Of a DNA stretch of 30,113 bases, positions 21,971 to 30,113 are shown piece after piece (the stretch's first letter is position 1; each line of letters begins with the position of its first letter). The stretch lies in assembly GCA_010015655.1 (NCBI GenBank), contig ML976691.1:59881-89993 (forward strand). The letters are read 5' to 3'. The notes under the pieces were generated by a model. The model worked only from the letters and a program-made list of their open reading frames with translations, was not told the origin of the DNA and made no database searches. Source of the DNA: Bimuria novae-zelandiae CBS 107.79 (Eukaryota; Ascomycota; Dothideomycetes; Pleosporales; Didymosphaeriaceae). A program made the translations under genes and the position numbers.

Positions 21971-23058
21971 AAATAATTTATAAAGTGCTACTTTAGCCTT
22001 ACTACCCTAACCTAGATTAGACTAAGGTGTGAGCGCCTTATAACACACACGCTTAATAGTTCCTAAAGTAGAGAGAAATATACTAGGCGCTATTAGCGTT
22101 AAAAAAAGTACTAAAGGCAGCCTAAAGAGATAATTAAGTTATCCTTTTTACTAATATAATCGTAGATTGTAAGTATTAATATTATTTCTTAGCATAGTAT
22201 TAACTTTTATATAGCTACTTAGTACGTCGAAAAGCTCCGTTGACGCTCTAAAATAGTATTAAATAATAAGAAGATCTTTGCAGACGCCTTTAATAATAAG
22301 CTTATTAAGTTACTAGGGATACTAATAATAATAGATAATTATAATACCTATAAAAGCGAGGTTAATTAATTTAATTAGTATAAAAGCTACTACTTTATCT
22401 AGTAGGCTAAATAGCATATCTAGCGTTCTTTACGTTAATTTCTACTTAATTTAGTACTAAATAACCCCTACAGGCTGTCATCGTACTTATTCTAGCTATT
22501 AGTAAAAAGGATAGGTTATAAAGACTTTCTATATACCCTAATTAAGTAGCTTTTCAAGCGCGGAGGCTGACTTTATAACAGCAGTAATAAACGTTAGCAC
22601 GTAGATAATATTGTTAGCGACGCTGGCAGCTCCCACACGTCTACAAGGCTGTTTGTAGAGGCGAAGACTTGTGTATCTTGTACGACGTCTAGGCGTAAAA
22701 AGCATAACTTACGGGCTCTATAGTAGCCTCTTATAATAACTTCTAGCAATCGTAAAGCTCCTCTGCGTACTTTACGCAGTACTTTTGGCTATAGGGCGTG
22801 TAGGCTACCTTTATAGGCTAGAGGAGCGTTTTACGTACTAGCAGGAGCACCTATAGCGCTGTTAAATAATTATATTAAAAGATACCTCTTAAAGCTTAAT
22901 TATTAAGTAGTTTTATTAAAAAACTACAAGAAATTAAGTATCTATATAAATTTATATATAAATTTAATCTCCTTTAGTGTTCGTTAGAAGTCAGAGCAAA
23001 GCTCTAATTAGCTATTTTAATATAGCCCGTGTACGGTAGATTTTGGCCATGCGGGGAC
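21971..23058. other. Decayed AT-rich region without an identifiable gene
   Basis: Stops occur in all frames. A less AT-rich patch at about 22640-22870 contains a short Cys-containing frame (RLFVEAKTCVSCTTSRRK) that I could not assign. It is likely a further transposon or gene relic. No repeat ends were recognised before the mariner TIR. Confidence 0.45.
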
Positions 23059-23098
23059 ACACGGCTAACAAATTCATCTAAACTTATAAAAACCCCGC
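23059..23098. repeat. Left TIR of the mariner element
   Basis: It matches the reverse complement of 24080-24119 over about 40 bases. The differences (for example GGCTAAC against GGCTGAC, CATCTAAAC against CATCCGAAC) are mostly C/T or G/A, and the left copy is the more mutated. Confidence 0.85.
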
Positions 23099-23530
23099 AC
23101 TAAAACACTAAAATTAGCCCTTAATTCACCTATATATATTAACACCACTATAATACAAAATAGATAGTAATTTAGTAAAACCTAATTTTAATACGCCTCG
23201 TACATTACGCATAAAAGGAATAATTAATTTTAATAATACGCATGGGATATAGTACTTTAAAAGTAATATATTTTAGTTTAATAGTATAGGTAAAATATAA
23301 GGATAGGAGATACTTAAAAATAATAGCTTTCTAGCTAATAAAAGGTACTATAACTTTATATAGGTAAAAGCTCGAGGAGTAAAGCCTCTTATATTTACTA
23401 AATAGTTATATTAAGTTAAGAGCTTTATTTAAGATTAGGGGTAGGATACTTAAGTCCTTATATAGCATTAACTAGCTAAGGAATTAGGGCTTAATTATTT
23501 AGGCCGTACGCTTTAAAGAGCTATAGGATT

Positions 23531-23860
23531 AATAGATTATCACAAGTGTATTGCCTGCCAAAAAGGATAGGTGCCCCCTAAGAACTGGCAAGCACCGAGT
23601 AGAGCGGAGTACTCTTATGATCGATCGTTACCCAGAGCCTGAGGACTGGTACAGAGTAAGATTCTCTGACGAAGTACACTGGGGTGTAGGCCCACACCTC
23701 AAAAGGTTCCCACACTGGGATGAGTTCGAGACGCGGGAGTTGGCTGTAGAGGGATGGGCCAACATCTCACAGCAGTTTATAAATGAGCGCGTATAATCTA
23801 TGCCCCAACAACTTAAGGATTATATTAATATAGATAGGAGGATTACTAGCTATTAATTAT
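23531..23860 (+). pseudogene. Mariner transposase remnant lacking the second and third catalytic residues
   Basis: HKCIACQKG.VPPKNWQ is read from about 23531. A one-base shift near 23598 then changes to the frame containing RYPEPEDWYRVRFSDEVHWG, which carries the first catalytic Asp (SDE). Immediately after GVGP the sequence continues with HLKRFPHWDEFETRELAVEG and NISQQFINERV, which belongs to the C-terminal end of fungal mariner transposases. About 130 residues holding the second Asp and the final acidic residue are therefore deleted. A TAA at 23794-23796 follows INERV, and tail homology continues (SMPQQLKDYINIDRRI). The only start for the 81-codon frame is a TTG, so this is a fragment and not a gene. 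Upstream coding sequence (about 23250-23530) is heavily RIPped. Confidence 0.85.
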
Positions 23861-24033
23861 ATATAAATAACTATAGAAAGTGGGTGGTGCACGGCGCGAG
23901 AAATCTCTTAATTATTATCTATTTTTTAGCTAACTATAACACTAAAACTAAGCTTTAACTTTGCTTAAATAGGAAGCTGAAGTCACGCACAATTAATTAA
24001 ATTAAAAATTATATAAATGGCTCAAAAAACCAC

Positions 24034-24069
24034 GTTTGTATGAGGGTTTGTATGAGGGTTTGTATGAGG
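24034..24069 (+). repeat. Three tandem 12-bp units in the mariner subterminal region
   Basis: GTTTGTATGAGG occurs three times head to tail, ending 10 bases before the right TIR. It may be a transposase-binding array or a replication-slippage repeat. Confidence 0.9.
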
Positions 24070-24079
24070 GAGAGGTTTG

Positions 24080-24119
24080 GCGGGGCATTTGTGAGTTCGG
24101 ATGAATTTGTCAGCCGCGT
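24080..24119. repeat. Right TIR of the mariner element
   Basis: Reads GCGGGGCATTTGTGAGTTCG...CAGCCGCGT and is the reverse complement of the left TIR. It marks the end of the AT-rich block; sequence beyond it has normal composition. Confidence 0.85.
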
Positions 24120-24231
24120 GGGGGGATAGCGGAGGCCCACTAAAGGTGACGGGCAGCATTACAGTACACGGAGAGGAGGAGTAATGGATAAACCTAGGTC
24201 ACTTGATTTTGGAAATTTCTCATTCATAGCT

Positions 24232-25194
24232 TCACTGTATACAACATCTACTCCTTCTTTTCTGCCTCTCCCTCCAAGCCTCAACATCCTCGATGAATCT
24301 CGGATATTCTTCCTTGGCGAACTCTATTGCAAGCTCCGGGTCCGCTCCTCGATCTAACAACATCCACGTCAAATCACGAGTGTCTCTTTCCAGCATGCTA
24401 CTGGTCGGTATATAACAGATTGGACCCGCACTTCTACCATTTCCACCACGATGCATGGGCAGAATGTTAATGTTAGTGGGTTGGTCTGGCGCGTTCACGT
24501 CCAGCCCTACCACGTCAAGCAGATACCGAACCATGTTCAAGCGCTCTCTGTGCTTCTGCTCATCTCTTGCACCGTTCCCGAAAGGACCATATGTCGCCAT
24601 CTCGACCGCCAAGTGAAGCTCTCTTCGGCCATGGGGTGCACCGTGGGAGCGAAGAAGCTCGTAGGTAGAGATGGAACAACGAGCAACGCACTTTTCCAGC
24701 AAAGTCTGATGTAACAGGCGACGAAGCTGCGGCGTAGATTCCGAGAACTGCACAGAAGTATGCGCGCCATGTTCGAGGCCCCATTCCACTAGGTCTCTAT
24801 TGTGCAGTACATGCCAAAGAAACGGCAGCTTTCCGTCCGTTCCATGGTTGTCGTCTTCGGTGGTAGAGTTAATGTCCCATCCGTTATCCAGTAGTAGCTG
24901 GAGCGTTTCGGTATTCGCATCAGAGACGACGTACGGCAGACGTGGCCTGATATCTACGCCTCTTGCAACAAGGTCCTTTAGAATATTAACGGCATTATGT
25001 CTTATGGCGCTGTGAGGAAGGCGATCGTATAGCCTCGGCAGATGTTTGGCAGATAGTCGAGATATGGCTTGATCAAGCAAAATGGTGGAATCGTTCATGC
25101 AGGCCTGCTCGCAGATGGTGAGAGCCGAATCTAGGGTGTATGGAGAAGTGTGAGGAAGCGCCGAAGGCAAAACATTGGCACCACGGGCAGACAT
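24232..25194 (-). CDS. Ankyrin-repeat protein (320 residues; frame continues upstream beyond a lone TAG)
   Basis: An uninterrupted 320-codon minus-strand frame. Ankyrin-type helices recur: AVNILKDLVARGVDIRPRL (about residues 68-86), TETLQLLLDNGWDINSTTED (95-114), DLVEWGLEHGAHTS (133-146), STYELLRSHGAPHGRRELHL (177-196), MVRYLLDVVGLDVNA (226-240) and DLTWMLLDRGADPELAIEFA (about 280-300). The C-terminus is basic and Cys-rich (RQKRRSRCCIQ). No signal peptide or membrane segment is visible, so a cytosolic or nuclear protein-interaction role is likely; partners are unknown. The ATG at 25192-25194 is preceded in the same frame by STARL and then TAG at 25210-25212. Because RLMSARGANVL is itself an ankyrin motif starting before this ATG, the ATG is probably not the original start and the gene may be 5'-truncated by a nonsense mutation. 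Confidence 0.75.
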   Translation of the reverse strand: MSARGANVLPSALPHTSPYTLDSALTICEQACMNDSTILLDQAISRLSAKHLPRLYDRLPHSAIRHNAVNILKDLVARGVDIRPRLPYVVSDANTETLQLLLDNGWDINSTTEDDNHGTDGKLPFLWHVLHNRDLVEWGLEHGAHTSVQFSESTPQLRRLLHQTLLEKCVARCSISTYELLRSHGAPHGRRELHLAVEMATYGPFGNGARDEQKHRERLNMVRYLLDVVGLDVNAPDQPTNINILPMHRGGNGRSAGPICYIPTSSMLERDTRDLTWMLLDRGADPELAIEFAKEEYPRFIEDVEAWRERQKRRSRCCIQ

Positions 25195-25209
25195 TAGACG
25201 AGCTGTACT

Positions 25210-25558
25210 CTATTGAGGTGGCACAAGGTAATGAAGAGTTGGTGGGGCGCGCATCGACTCTATGTGCATTCCTCGCAGGTAGGCTGCTTCGAGGTGCCTC
25301 GCGCTAGCGTCGCGCCGCCTCTCTTTCTGATCTGGCCGCAGCAGCTGGATGCGTGCACGGGTGGGCAGATCAACGACCTCGCCGCCGCAGGTCTCGCGGA
25401 CCTGCTCCTCTACCTCGGCTGCAGACCTTGACGTCTGGCAACCTTGTGTTCCGGCAAGAGGCGCCTCGGACGCACGGCGGCCTCCTGTTTCCACCTCCAC
25501 CGCGACCACCATCATCACTGCTGTCGCTAATAGACTCGTTGAGTAGTTGGCGGGGGAG
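25210..25558 (-). pseudogene. Possible 5' part of the ankyrin gene, cut by a pogo insertion
   Basis: The frame of the ankyrin gene stays open upstream of the TAG at 25210-25212 as far as the transposon edge at 25559. Just before the stop it reads APPTLHYLVPPQ, which would pair naturally with STARLMSARGANVL as one ankyrin repeat. Further upstream the translation (ETGGRRASEAPLAGTQGC and on) is low-complexity and less convincing, so the true exon may begin anywhere in this stretch. An intron ending at CAATAG is an alternative to a nonsense mutation, but no good donor is seen close by. Confidence 0.4.
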
Positions 25559-25560
25559 TA

Positions 25561-25589
25561 CAGTGCCCGTGCACCCGATGAGCCAGTTC
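25561..25589. repeat. Left TIR of the pogo element
   Basis: 29 bp, exact reverse complement of 27678-27706. A second partial copy of its inner motif (CCGATAAGCCACC) follows at about 25600-25613. Confidence 0.95.
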
Positions 25590-25666
25590 ACTGTTCGGCC
25601 GATAAGCCACCTGAACATCATAACATTGAAATTGTCCCAACTTCATCGCGTCATAACTCCACCACT

Positions 25667-27553
25667 ATGGATCCGATTCAGAAAGCAATTGAAGATATTG
25701 AATCGCGTGAAGCAGGCGCATCTTTTAGCTATCGCGAAGTTGCAAAAAAATGGGGTTGCGACCGGACAACGTTGTCGCGAAGACACCAAGGCAAAACACG
25801 CTCAAATGTCGACGAAGCACGACGGCGGCAGTTACTCAACCCACAACAAGAGTTAGAACTCGTGTGATACATAGAAAGATGCACAAGGCAAGGTTTACCG
25901 CCAACGCGAGAGATGTTACAAAATTACGCCAGCGCGGTTGCGCAGTGGGAGGTTTCTGAGAGCTGGGTTACTCGGTTTCTGCATCGCCACGCCGACGAAC
26001 TCACCACCAAATGGAGCGCTGGAATCGATCGCGACCGCCACTGGGCTGACAGTAGGCATAAGTATACGCTCTACTTCAACATGCTTCATTCGAAGATGCG
26101 CGAGTACGGCCTGGAGCCGCGCGACACCTACAATATGGATGAGAAGGGCTTCTTTGCCGGCGTCACGACGCGCACGAAAAGAATCTTCTCTAAGGCAGTT
26201 TGGACTTCAAAAGAGCGCACTGAAGCCATGCGCGATGGCAATAGAGAATGGGTTACAGTCCTAGCTTGCGTATGCGCTTCCGGGGAGTCATTGCCGCCGG
26301 CTCTCATCTACCAGGGCACATCTGGGGTTCAATCGAGCTGGGCTGACGACGTAGAGGACGACAACTACCAGATTTTCGTTGCTAACTCGCCTTCCGGATG
26401 GACGAACAACGATCTTAGGCTTGCCTGGCTTACGCAGGTGTTCGACCGCCATACGAAGGCGAAAGCGCGACGCGGATGGCGACTTCTACTCCTTGACGGC
26501 CACGGCAGCCACCTTACGCCCGAATTTTTGAGCTTCTGCGACGCCAACCGCATCCTCGTCGCTGTATATCCTCCTCATCCAACCCATACGCTTCAACCGC
26601 TCGACGTGGTGCTGTTCTCGCCGCTTTCGCGCAACTATACCCACGAACTCAACTCCTCCCTCCAGCAATCGCGCGGTATCACAAGGATCACAAAGCGCGA
26701 CTTTTTAAAAAATTTCTGGGCGGCGTGGAGCTCTACAATGAAGCCGGAGGTTATAATGAAGAGTTTTCAAGCTACAGGCGTGTGGCCGATGGACGCAGAG
26801 GTAGTGCTGCAACGCTTCAACAACCGCATTTCAGAGCAAGATGAAGACGCAGAAATTGGACAGCATGGCGACGGCGATACCTACAGCCAGCTGCGAAAAA
26901 ATTTCGACGCTGCTGTCGCTAACAAGGCCAAAGTTGAGGCTAAACAGCTGTTGCAGAGCATCCACTCGCTACAGGTCAACAACGAGCTACTTCGCCACGA
27001 AAACTTGGGCTTACGGCAAGCTCTCTACACCAAAAAGAAGTGCGAGACGAAGCGCACGACTTTAGACTTGCAGCAAGACGAGGAAGGCTTTGGCGGTGCA
27101 GTTTTCTGGAGTCCTAGGAAGCTCCGCGAAGCCCGCGAGCGCGAAGCCGCAAAACAAGACGAAGCCGAACGCCTACAACTCCAGAAAACTCGCGATAGAG
27201 AGATGAAAGCGGCGGCAGCGTTATACAAAAAGCAGCAAGCGGAGGCAGCAAAGGCGGCTCGACAGCGTGCCGCTGAGGAGAGGCGCCAGGCGAAGAAAGC
27301 GCAAGCTGAGGAACGCGCTGCGGAACGGGCGCTTAAAAAGCAACAACGTAATGCTGAAACCGCAGCAAAATCTCGCGACAGGGCAAACAATAGCAAGCGA
27401 AAAGCCTCACACACAGCAGCAAAAAATCCGGCAAAGCGTCGTCGTGCTGTAGCTGCAGCAAGTCGTGTTGACGTTGGTCCTCCAGCTGCGTCTCCCCCAC
27501 CCAAAACCAGCGCGCGCGGTCGCCAAATCAAGACACCGGCAAAATTCAAATAG
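25667..27553 (+). pseudogene. Pogo/Fot1 transposase (DDE_1 superfamily), 628 codons with one in-frame TGA
   Basis: From ATG 25667 the frame is open to TAG at 27551-27553 except for TGA at 25865-25867 (codon 67), which a single CGA-to-TGA change would explain. The N-terminus has a psq-like helix-turn-helix (FSYREVAKKWGCDRTTLSRR), followed by a CENP-B-type second DNA-binding helix (WVTRFLHRHADEL). The catalytic core shows YNMDEKGF (first Asp), LLLDGHGSHL (second) and TLQPLDVVLFSPL (third); the last two lie 36 positions apart, a DD35D triad, all intact. GVWPMD and a leucine-rich coiled coil (LQVNNELLRHENLGLRQAL) follow. The tail is long and Lys/Ala/Gln/Arg-rich, with basic clusters that could serve nuclear import. 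If the stop is real, only a short N-terminal peptide or a protein restarted at ATG 25913 without the first DNA-binding helix could be made. Confidence 0.93.
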
Positions 27554-27677
27554 ATAGAAAGATTCGCATACATCTATATATCAATACACCAAGAAATCTC
27601 GCGATAATAGCTGTTGTGTGGCGCTCTACAGCCTCAATTCTCCATCGTCAAAAATATGGGTGGGTGGCTCATCGGTC

Positions 27678-27706
27678 GAACTGGCTCATCGGGTGCACGG
27701 GCACTG
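27678..27706. repeat. Right TIR of the pogo element
   Basis: 29 bp, exact reverse complement of the left TIR and followed by the TA duplication. The inner motif recurs just inside as TGGCTCATCGG at 27665-27675. Confidence 0.95.
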
Positions 27707-28345
27707 TAATAGCCTACCGAGGGTTGGGAGTGGATATAAGAGCATGTAGTACGATAGATCTAGCGCATCCATGGTGCTCTCTACTTCCTATAATTTACAT
27801 GTCGCCAACAGCTGGAAGAACATGCCCTCTTCACATTTCACACCTAGCTTCCCACAATCGCTTGCAGGCACCTCACTACAAGTTCTTGCGCGGTTATCTT
27901 CGGGCCTTACGCACGTGAACTTGTTGTCGACGGCACAGGTCAGCTCCCCTGCAAATGCGCCTGACGCTGCAGTCGGCGCGTATGGACCACCTTTGTAAGT
28001 GCAGTCGAGTTCCCAGAATTTGCCGTCGCGAGTAATGATCTCAAAGGGCGAATCAACGTCGGTGTTCTCCGAACCATGTTCGACCTCTTTTTCGGCACGT
28101 ATAACTCCATTATTACCACCTGGTGCACAATAATCGACCGCGGTGTCGCGATATGCTTGTACCGCGGTATTCCTGGTCTTTCCACCGTAATGATTGCGCC
28201 AGATTTGAACTTCTTGATAGGGCGTGTAAAAGTGTTTAGCTTCGTAGCCTTGTAGATATACGGCTATCTCTGCCGAGTATGTGGGCCAGTCATCCGGGTC
28301 GTCGCCAGGTGGTACCCTGTCTGGTTCCCTGTTATCGAAAAGAAC

Positions 28346-28402
28346 CTAGATCATGGATCAAAACTCTGTGCATAAGCAGCGGTAGAAAAGATATGTACTC
28401 AC
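28346..28402 (-). other. Spliceosomal intron in the chitinase-like gene (57 nt)
   Basis: Donor GTGAGT and acceptor CTAG; removing it joins GYGKGV to VLFDNRE in the same frame. Without splicing the frame ends in a short unrelated tail and stop (YRCLCTEF). The length is typical of filamentous fungi. Confidence 0.8.
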
Positions 28403-29510
28403 TACTCCTTTACCATACCCCCGATCTTGGAGATTGGGGTTGACTTGTCTTGTATAGGTATAAGACTCAACGGAAGCTCTTGGCAACATGGTCTTGATCG
28501 TGTCCCGAACCCTGTTGAATTGACTCTGGTATTTCAGCCCTGCCGGATCACTTCGAGTCAATGTGGCTTGCTCGGTTTCGCCGTTGTCGCCGATAGCACC
28601 TCTTGTGCCGCCCATTACGTAGCAAAATGGGGTGGGTCCGAGCTGATATAAGTTTTGGTCCGATCCAAGGTAGTGTTTCAATATGTCAATCACATCCGTT
28701 TCAAATGCACCATTTCTGTTGATAAGGCTCGGTCCCTCCCAGAAATGGGCCACGAAGGCGCCTGTGAATTGGGGGAATTAGCTCGCTTTCTAATGTAGCT
28801 TTTGACCAGATACCTCAATTCAATCTCCCAAAGCTTTACTCGAAGGGCTCCCCAGACGGTGCTTCGAAATTTGTTCATGAAAGGCGGCTCAATGTAGACC
28901 CTCTACTGAAAATCGAGATGGACTGCGACTCACCTATTTGAGACACACAAAAGAGAGCGAAGCAGCCAAACAGGCCTTGGACGACGATATTTTGTTTTTT
29001 ATGTCCCCAGATCACTTGAACAAGGGCCGTAGTGGTTCCCCGAACACCATTGTCATTATTGATGAGGATCGTTTCTTCCTCCTTGGCCAGTATCCCCTTG
29101 TAAAAAGCTGACCAGTCACCACTTCCTGGAGGGGGTATGTCCCGCACCATCAGGTCGGTTCCCAGTGAAACGGATTGATTTTCTTGAGTCGGTACACTCG
29201 CTAGCGTTTGCCTGCTTATTGAAGGGGGATCAGTCGGGATGGCTTCGAGTGCGCGACGGCGCGCACCGCAAGTACCCCCACAATTTTTCGGCTCGCACAA
29301 GCTTTGAACTGTAGTGGCACTTTGGGTCGTCGTGGAGACAGTGGTCGCTGACCCAGTACATGCAGTGATCGTATAGCAGGTACTGATGGTGTCTGTGGAG
29401 GTTGTTTTGGAGCCCAGGTCCGGAAATTCGGTAGTGACGACGACAAACTTGGTAGTACAAGTAGGATATGGTCTTTTAGTGGTGCAAGAGTCGTCTGGAT
29501 TATCATCTGG

Positions 29511-29564
29511 CTAGATTATGATGTCAGTCTTGCCGAATTGCACTAGGGAACCAAGCATACTCAC
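29511..29564 (-). other. Spliceosomal intron in the chitinase-like gene (54 nt)
   Basis: Donor GTGAGT and acceptor ATCTAG. Splicing joins GGGNAA to PDDNPDD in frame and removes the TAG that would otherwise end the Cys-rich exon. Confidence 0.8.
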
Positions 29565-29912
29565 GGCAGCATTGCCTCCTCCCTTACCACCTCCGTATGG
29601 TGTGCACGAGGCTGTAGATGCGCACGAGCCGCTGTAACAGCTGGATCCTGTGCATGAGCGGGACGAGCAATTGGGACCAATGCATATTCCTCCTACACAG
29701 TCGAGCCCTGAGCACCCGAGACTGATGCAGTTCAGACCAAGACAGTGACCACTGCCACCACCACCGCCGCCCCCATTCTCGCAATCAATGCCTAAGCAGC
29801 CATGATCTAGGCAGCCGAGACCCCGACAGTTGCCGTCCACACAATTGGGCCCGAGGCAGCCCCGTGATATACATTCTGGCCCAATACACACACCATCAGA
29901 CAGCGCGTCCAA

Positions 29913-30113
29913 CAGTACGTACTACGGTCCGTAATCTACGGTCCGTAGTTGGTTTTTGACAGTACGTACCGTAGTGAGGCGCCCACCGTACCGTACACCG
30001 TACCGTACCAGATTTTGACCCGTAGTACGGCTGTACGGTTCCTAATTAGGAAGGAGGCGTGAGTAGAGCTCTGGGTGGCGGATTTGATGGATTTGATGGA
30101 TCTAGCTGTTTTG
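29913..30113. mobile_element. End of a probable hAT-type DNA transposon with short subterminal repeats
   Basis: Directly where the chitinase frame stops, sequence starting CAGTACGTACTACGGTCCG appears. It is packed with copies and reverse copies of a TACGGTCCGTA / CCGTACCGTA motif and two TTTTTGAC/ATTTTGAC words up to about 30035. CAG-type ends and clustered subterminal motifs are features of hAT elements, which duplicate 8 bp on insertion. The eight bases before it (29905-29912, GCGTCCAA) would be the duplicated target. The other end and any transposase are outside the window. A GATTTGATG tandem pair lies near 30088-30105. Confidence 0.5.

Larger units (their letters stand above)
23059..24119 (+). 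mobile_element. Internally deleted Tc1/mariner element with 40-bp imperfect TIRs
   Basis: The left end at 23059-23098 (ACACGGCTAACAAATTCATC...) and the right end at 24080-24119 are reverse complements, with differences that are mostly transitions. They enclose 1061 bp with a fragmentary mariner transposase in the middle. Sequence next to both ends and most of the interior is RIP-degraded, while 23535-23800 and the right TIR are nearly unmutated. The deletion makes it non-autonomous. Confidence 0.85.
25561..27706 (+). mobile_element. Full-length pogo/Fot1-type DNA transposon with TA target duplication
   Basis: Perfect 29-bp inverted repeats (25561-25589 and 27678-27706, starting CAGTGCCCGTGCACCCGATG) are flanked by TA on both sides (25559-25560 and 27707-27708), the duplication typical of the Tc1/mariner/pogo superfamily. 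The 2146-bp element encodes one DDD transposase. Inside each TIR the motif CGATGAGCCA is repeated about 20 bases further in, in imperfect form. Composition matches the surrounding genes and there is almost no RIP, so the insertion is younger than the AT-rich block or the copy escaped RIP. Confidence 0.95.
27788..29912 (-). pseudogene. C-terminal half of a GH18 killer-toxin-like chitinase, 5' part missing, frame damaged
   Basis: Minus-strand exons can be joined into one fungal secreted chitinase-type protein. The first (29912-29565) encodes Cys/Gly-rich repeats of the form CxGxxC. After an intron comes a Thr/Ser-rich linker (about 29510-29300), then a conserved C-terminal region with ALVQVIWGHKKQNIVVQGLF, CYVMGGTRGAIGDNGETEQA, SYTYTRQVNPN, DDWPTYSAEIAVYLQG, TAVQAYRDTAVDYCAPGG and a Cys-bearing tail ending at TAG 27788-27790. 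The catalytic GH18 domain and LysM/chitin-binding part would lie upstream and are absent here. Two GT-AG introns keep frame (29511-29564 and 28346-28402). Between 28934 and 28754 the frame changes twice: once near a GTGAGT donor at 28933, where no ordinary acceptor restores the next frame, and once at a five-G run (28771-28775) consistent with loss of a base. The upstream end stops at a transposon junction at 29912/29913. The protein's role would be chitin hydrolysis or interference with competitors; this copy is probably dead. Confidence 0.8.

Noticed and set aside
21150..23050. CRISPR-like or satellite array suggested by repeated ACTTAGTTAATTAG words
   Set aside because: Only two copies exist, each a hairpin, in a probable LTR of a eukaryotic element; there is no repeat-spacer pattern.
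27025..27573. 182-codon minus-strand frame
   Set aside because: It mirrors the Lys/Ala/Arg-rich tail of the pogo transposase; the Ala/Ser/Arg/Cys-rich product has no independent support.
28762..28813. A 52-nt GT-AG intron candidate in the chitinase-like gene
   Set aside because: Removing it does not restore the frame of the downstream exon and would delete conserved coding sequence; a small indel at the G run explains the shift better.
1..30113. Possible bacterial, viral or prophage origin
   Set aside because: Spliceosomal introns, fungal retroelements, RIP-type decay and a lack of operons or ribosome-binding sites all point to a fungal nuclear genome.

Overview
The window is a transposon-rich, accessory-type piece of a filamentous fungal (probably ascomycete) nuclear genome. 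Supporting this are short GT-AG introns of 54 and 57 nt, fungal Ty1/copia, Ty3/gypsy, Fot1/pogo and mariner elements, a killer-toxin-like GH18 chitinase relative, and heavy CpA-to-TpA / TpG-to-TpA decay, the signature of repeat-induced point mutation (RIP). The exact taxon cannot be named from the sequence. I see no bacterial genes, operons, CRISPR arrays or rRNA.

Layout: (1) 1-3303, the 3' two thirds of a Ty1/copia element (integrase, reverse transcriptase, RNase H) of normal base composition, open throughout except for two in-frame TAG codons, followed by a probable 3' LTR. (2) 3304-5238, a 266-bp MITE-like inverted-repeat element, relatives of a pogo terminal repeat, and a decayed tRNA-like sequence. 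(3) 5239-10760, a complete but RIP-killed Ty1/copia element with 224-bp LTRs and an AAAGT target-site duplication. (4) 10761-22000, an AT-rich graveyard: pieces of at least three or four Ty3/gypsy elements on the plus strand and one Fot1-like transposase on the minus strand, all full of TAG/TAA stops. In several copies catalytic Asp codons have become Asn. (5) 23059-24119, an internally deleted mariner element with 40-bp terminal inverted repeats. (6) 24120-30113, normal-composition DNA: an ankyrin-repeat gene (minus), a full-length pogo/Fot1-type element (25561-27706) with perfect 29-bp TIRs and a single stop in its transposase, and the C-terminal half of a GH18 killer-toxin-like chitinase (minus). 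The chitinase is cut at its upstream side by what looks like the end of a hAT-type transposon starting at 29913.

The genes do not form a pathway. The story is successive transposition plus RIP, with a sharp boundary near 24.1 kb between a RIP-degraded AT-rich block and ordinary sequence carrying younger insertions. Two host genes next to that boundary appear damaged: the ankyrin gene has a lone in-frame TAG and a pogo insertion just upstream, and the chitinase has at least one frame break and a transposon junction. I did not find a convincing new multi-gene system. The most unusual items are the complete Asp-to-Asn erasure of a DDD catalytic triad, unmutated islands inside RIPped elements, and an antisense reading frame between a gypsy pol and its probable 3' LTR.
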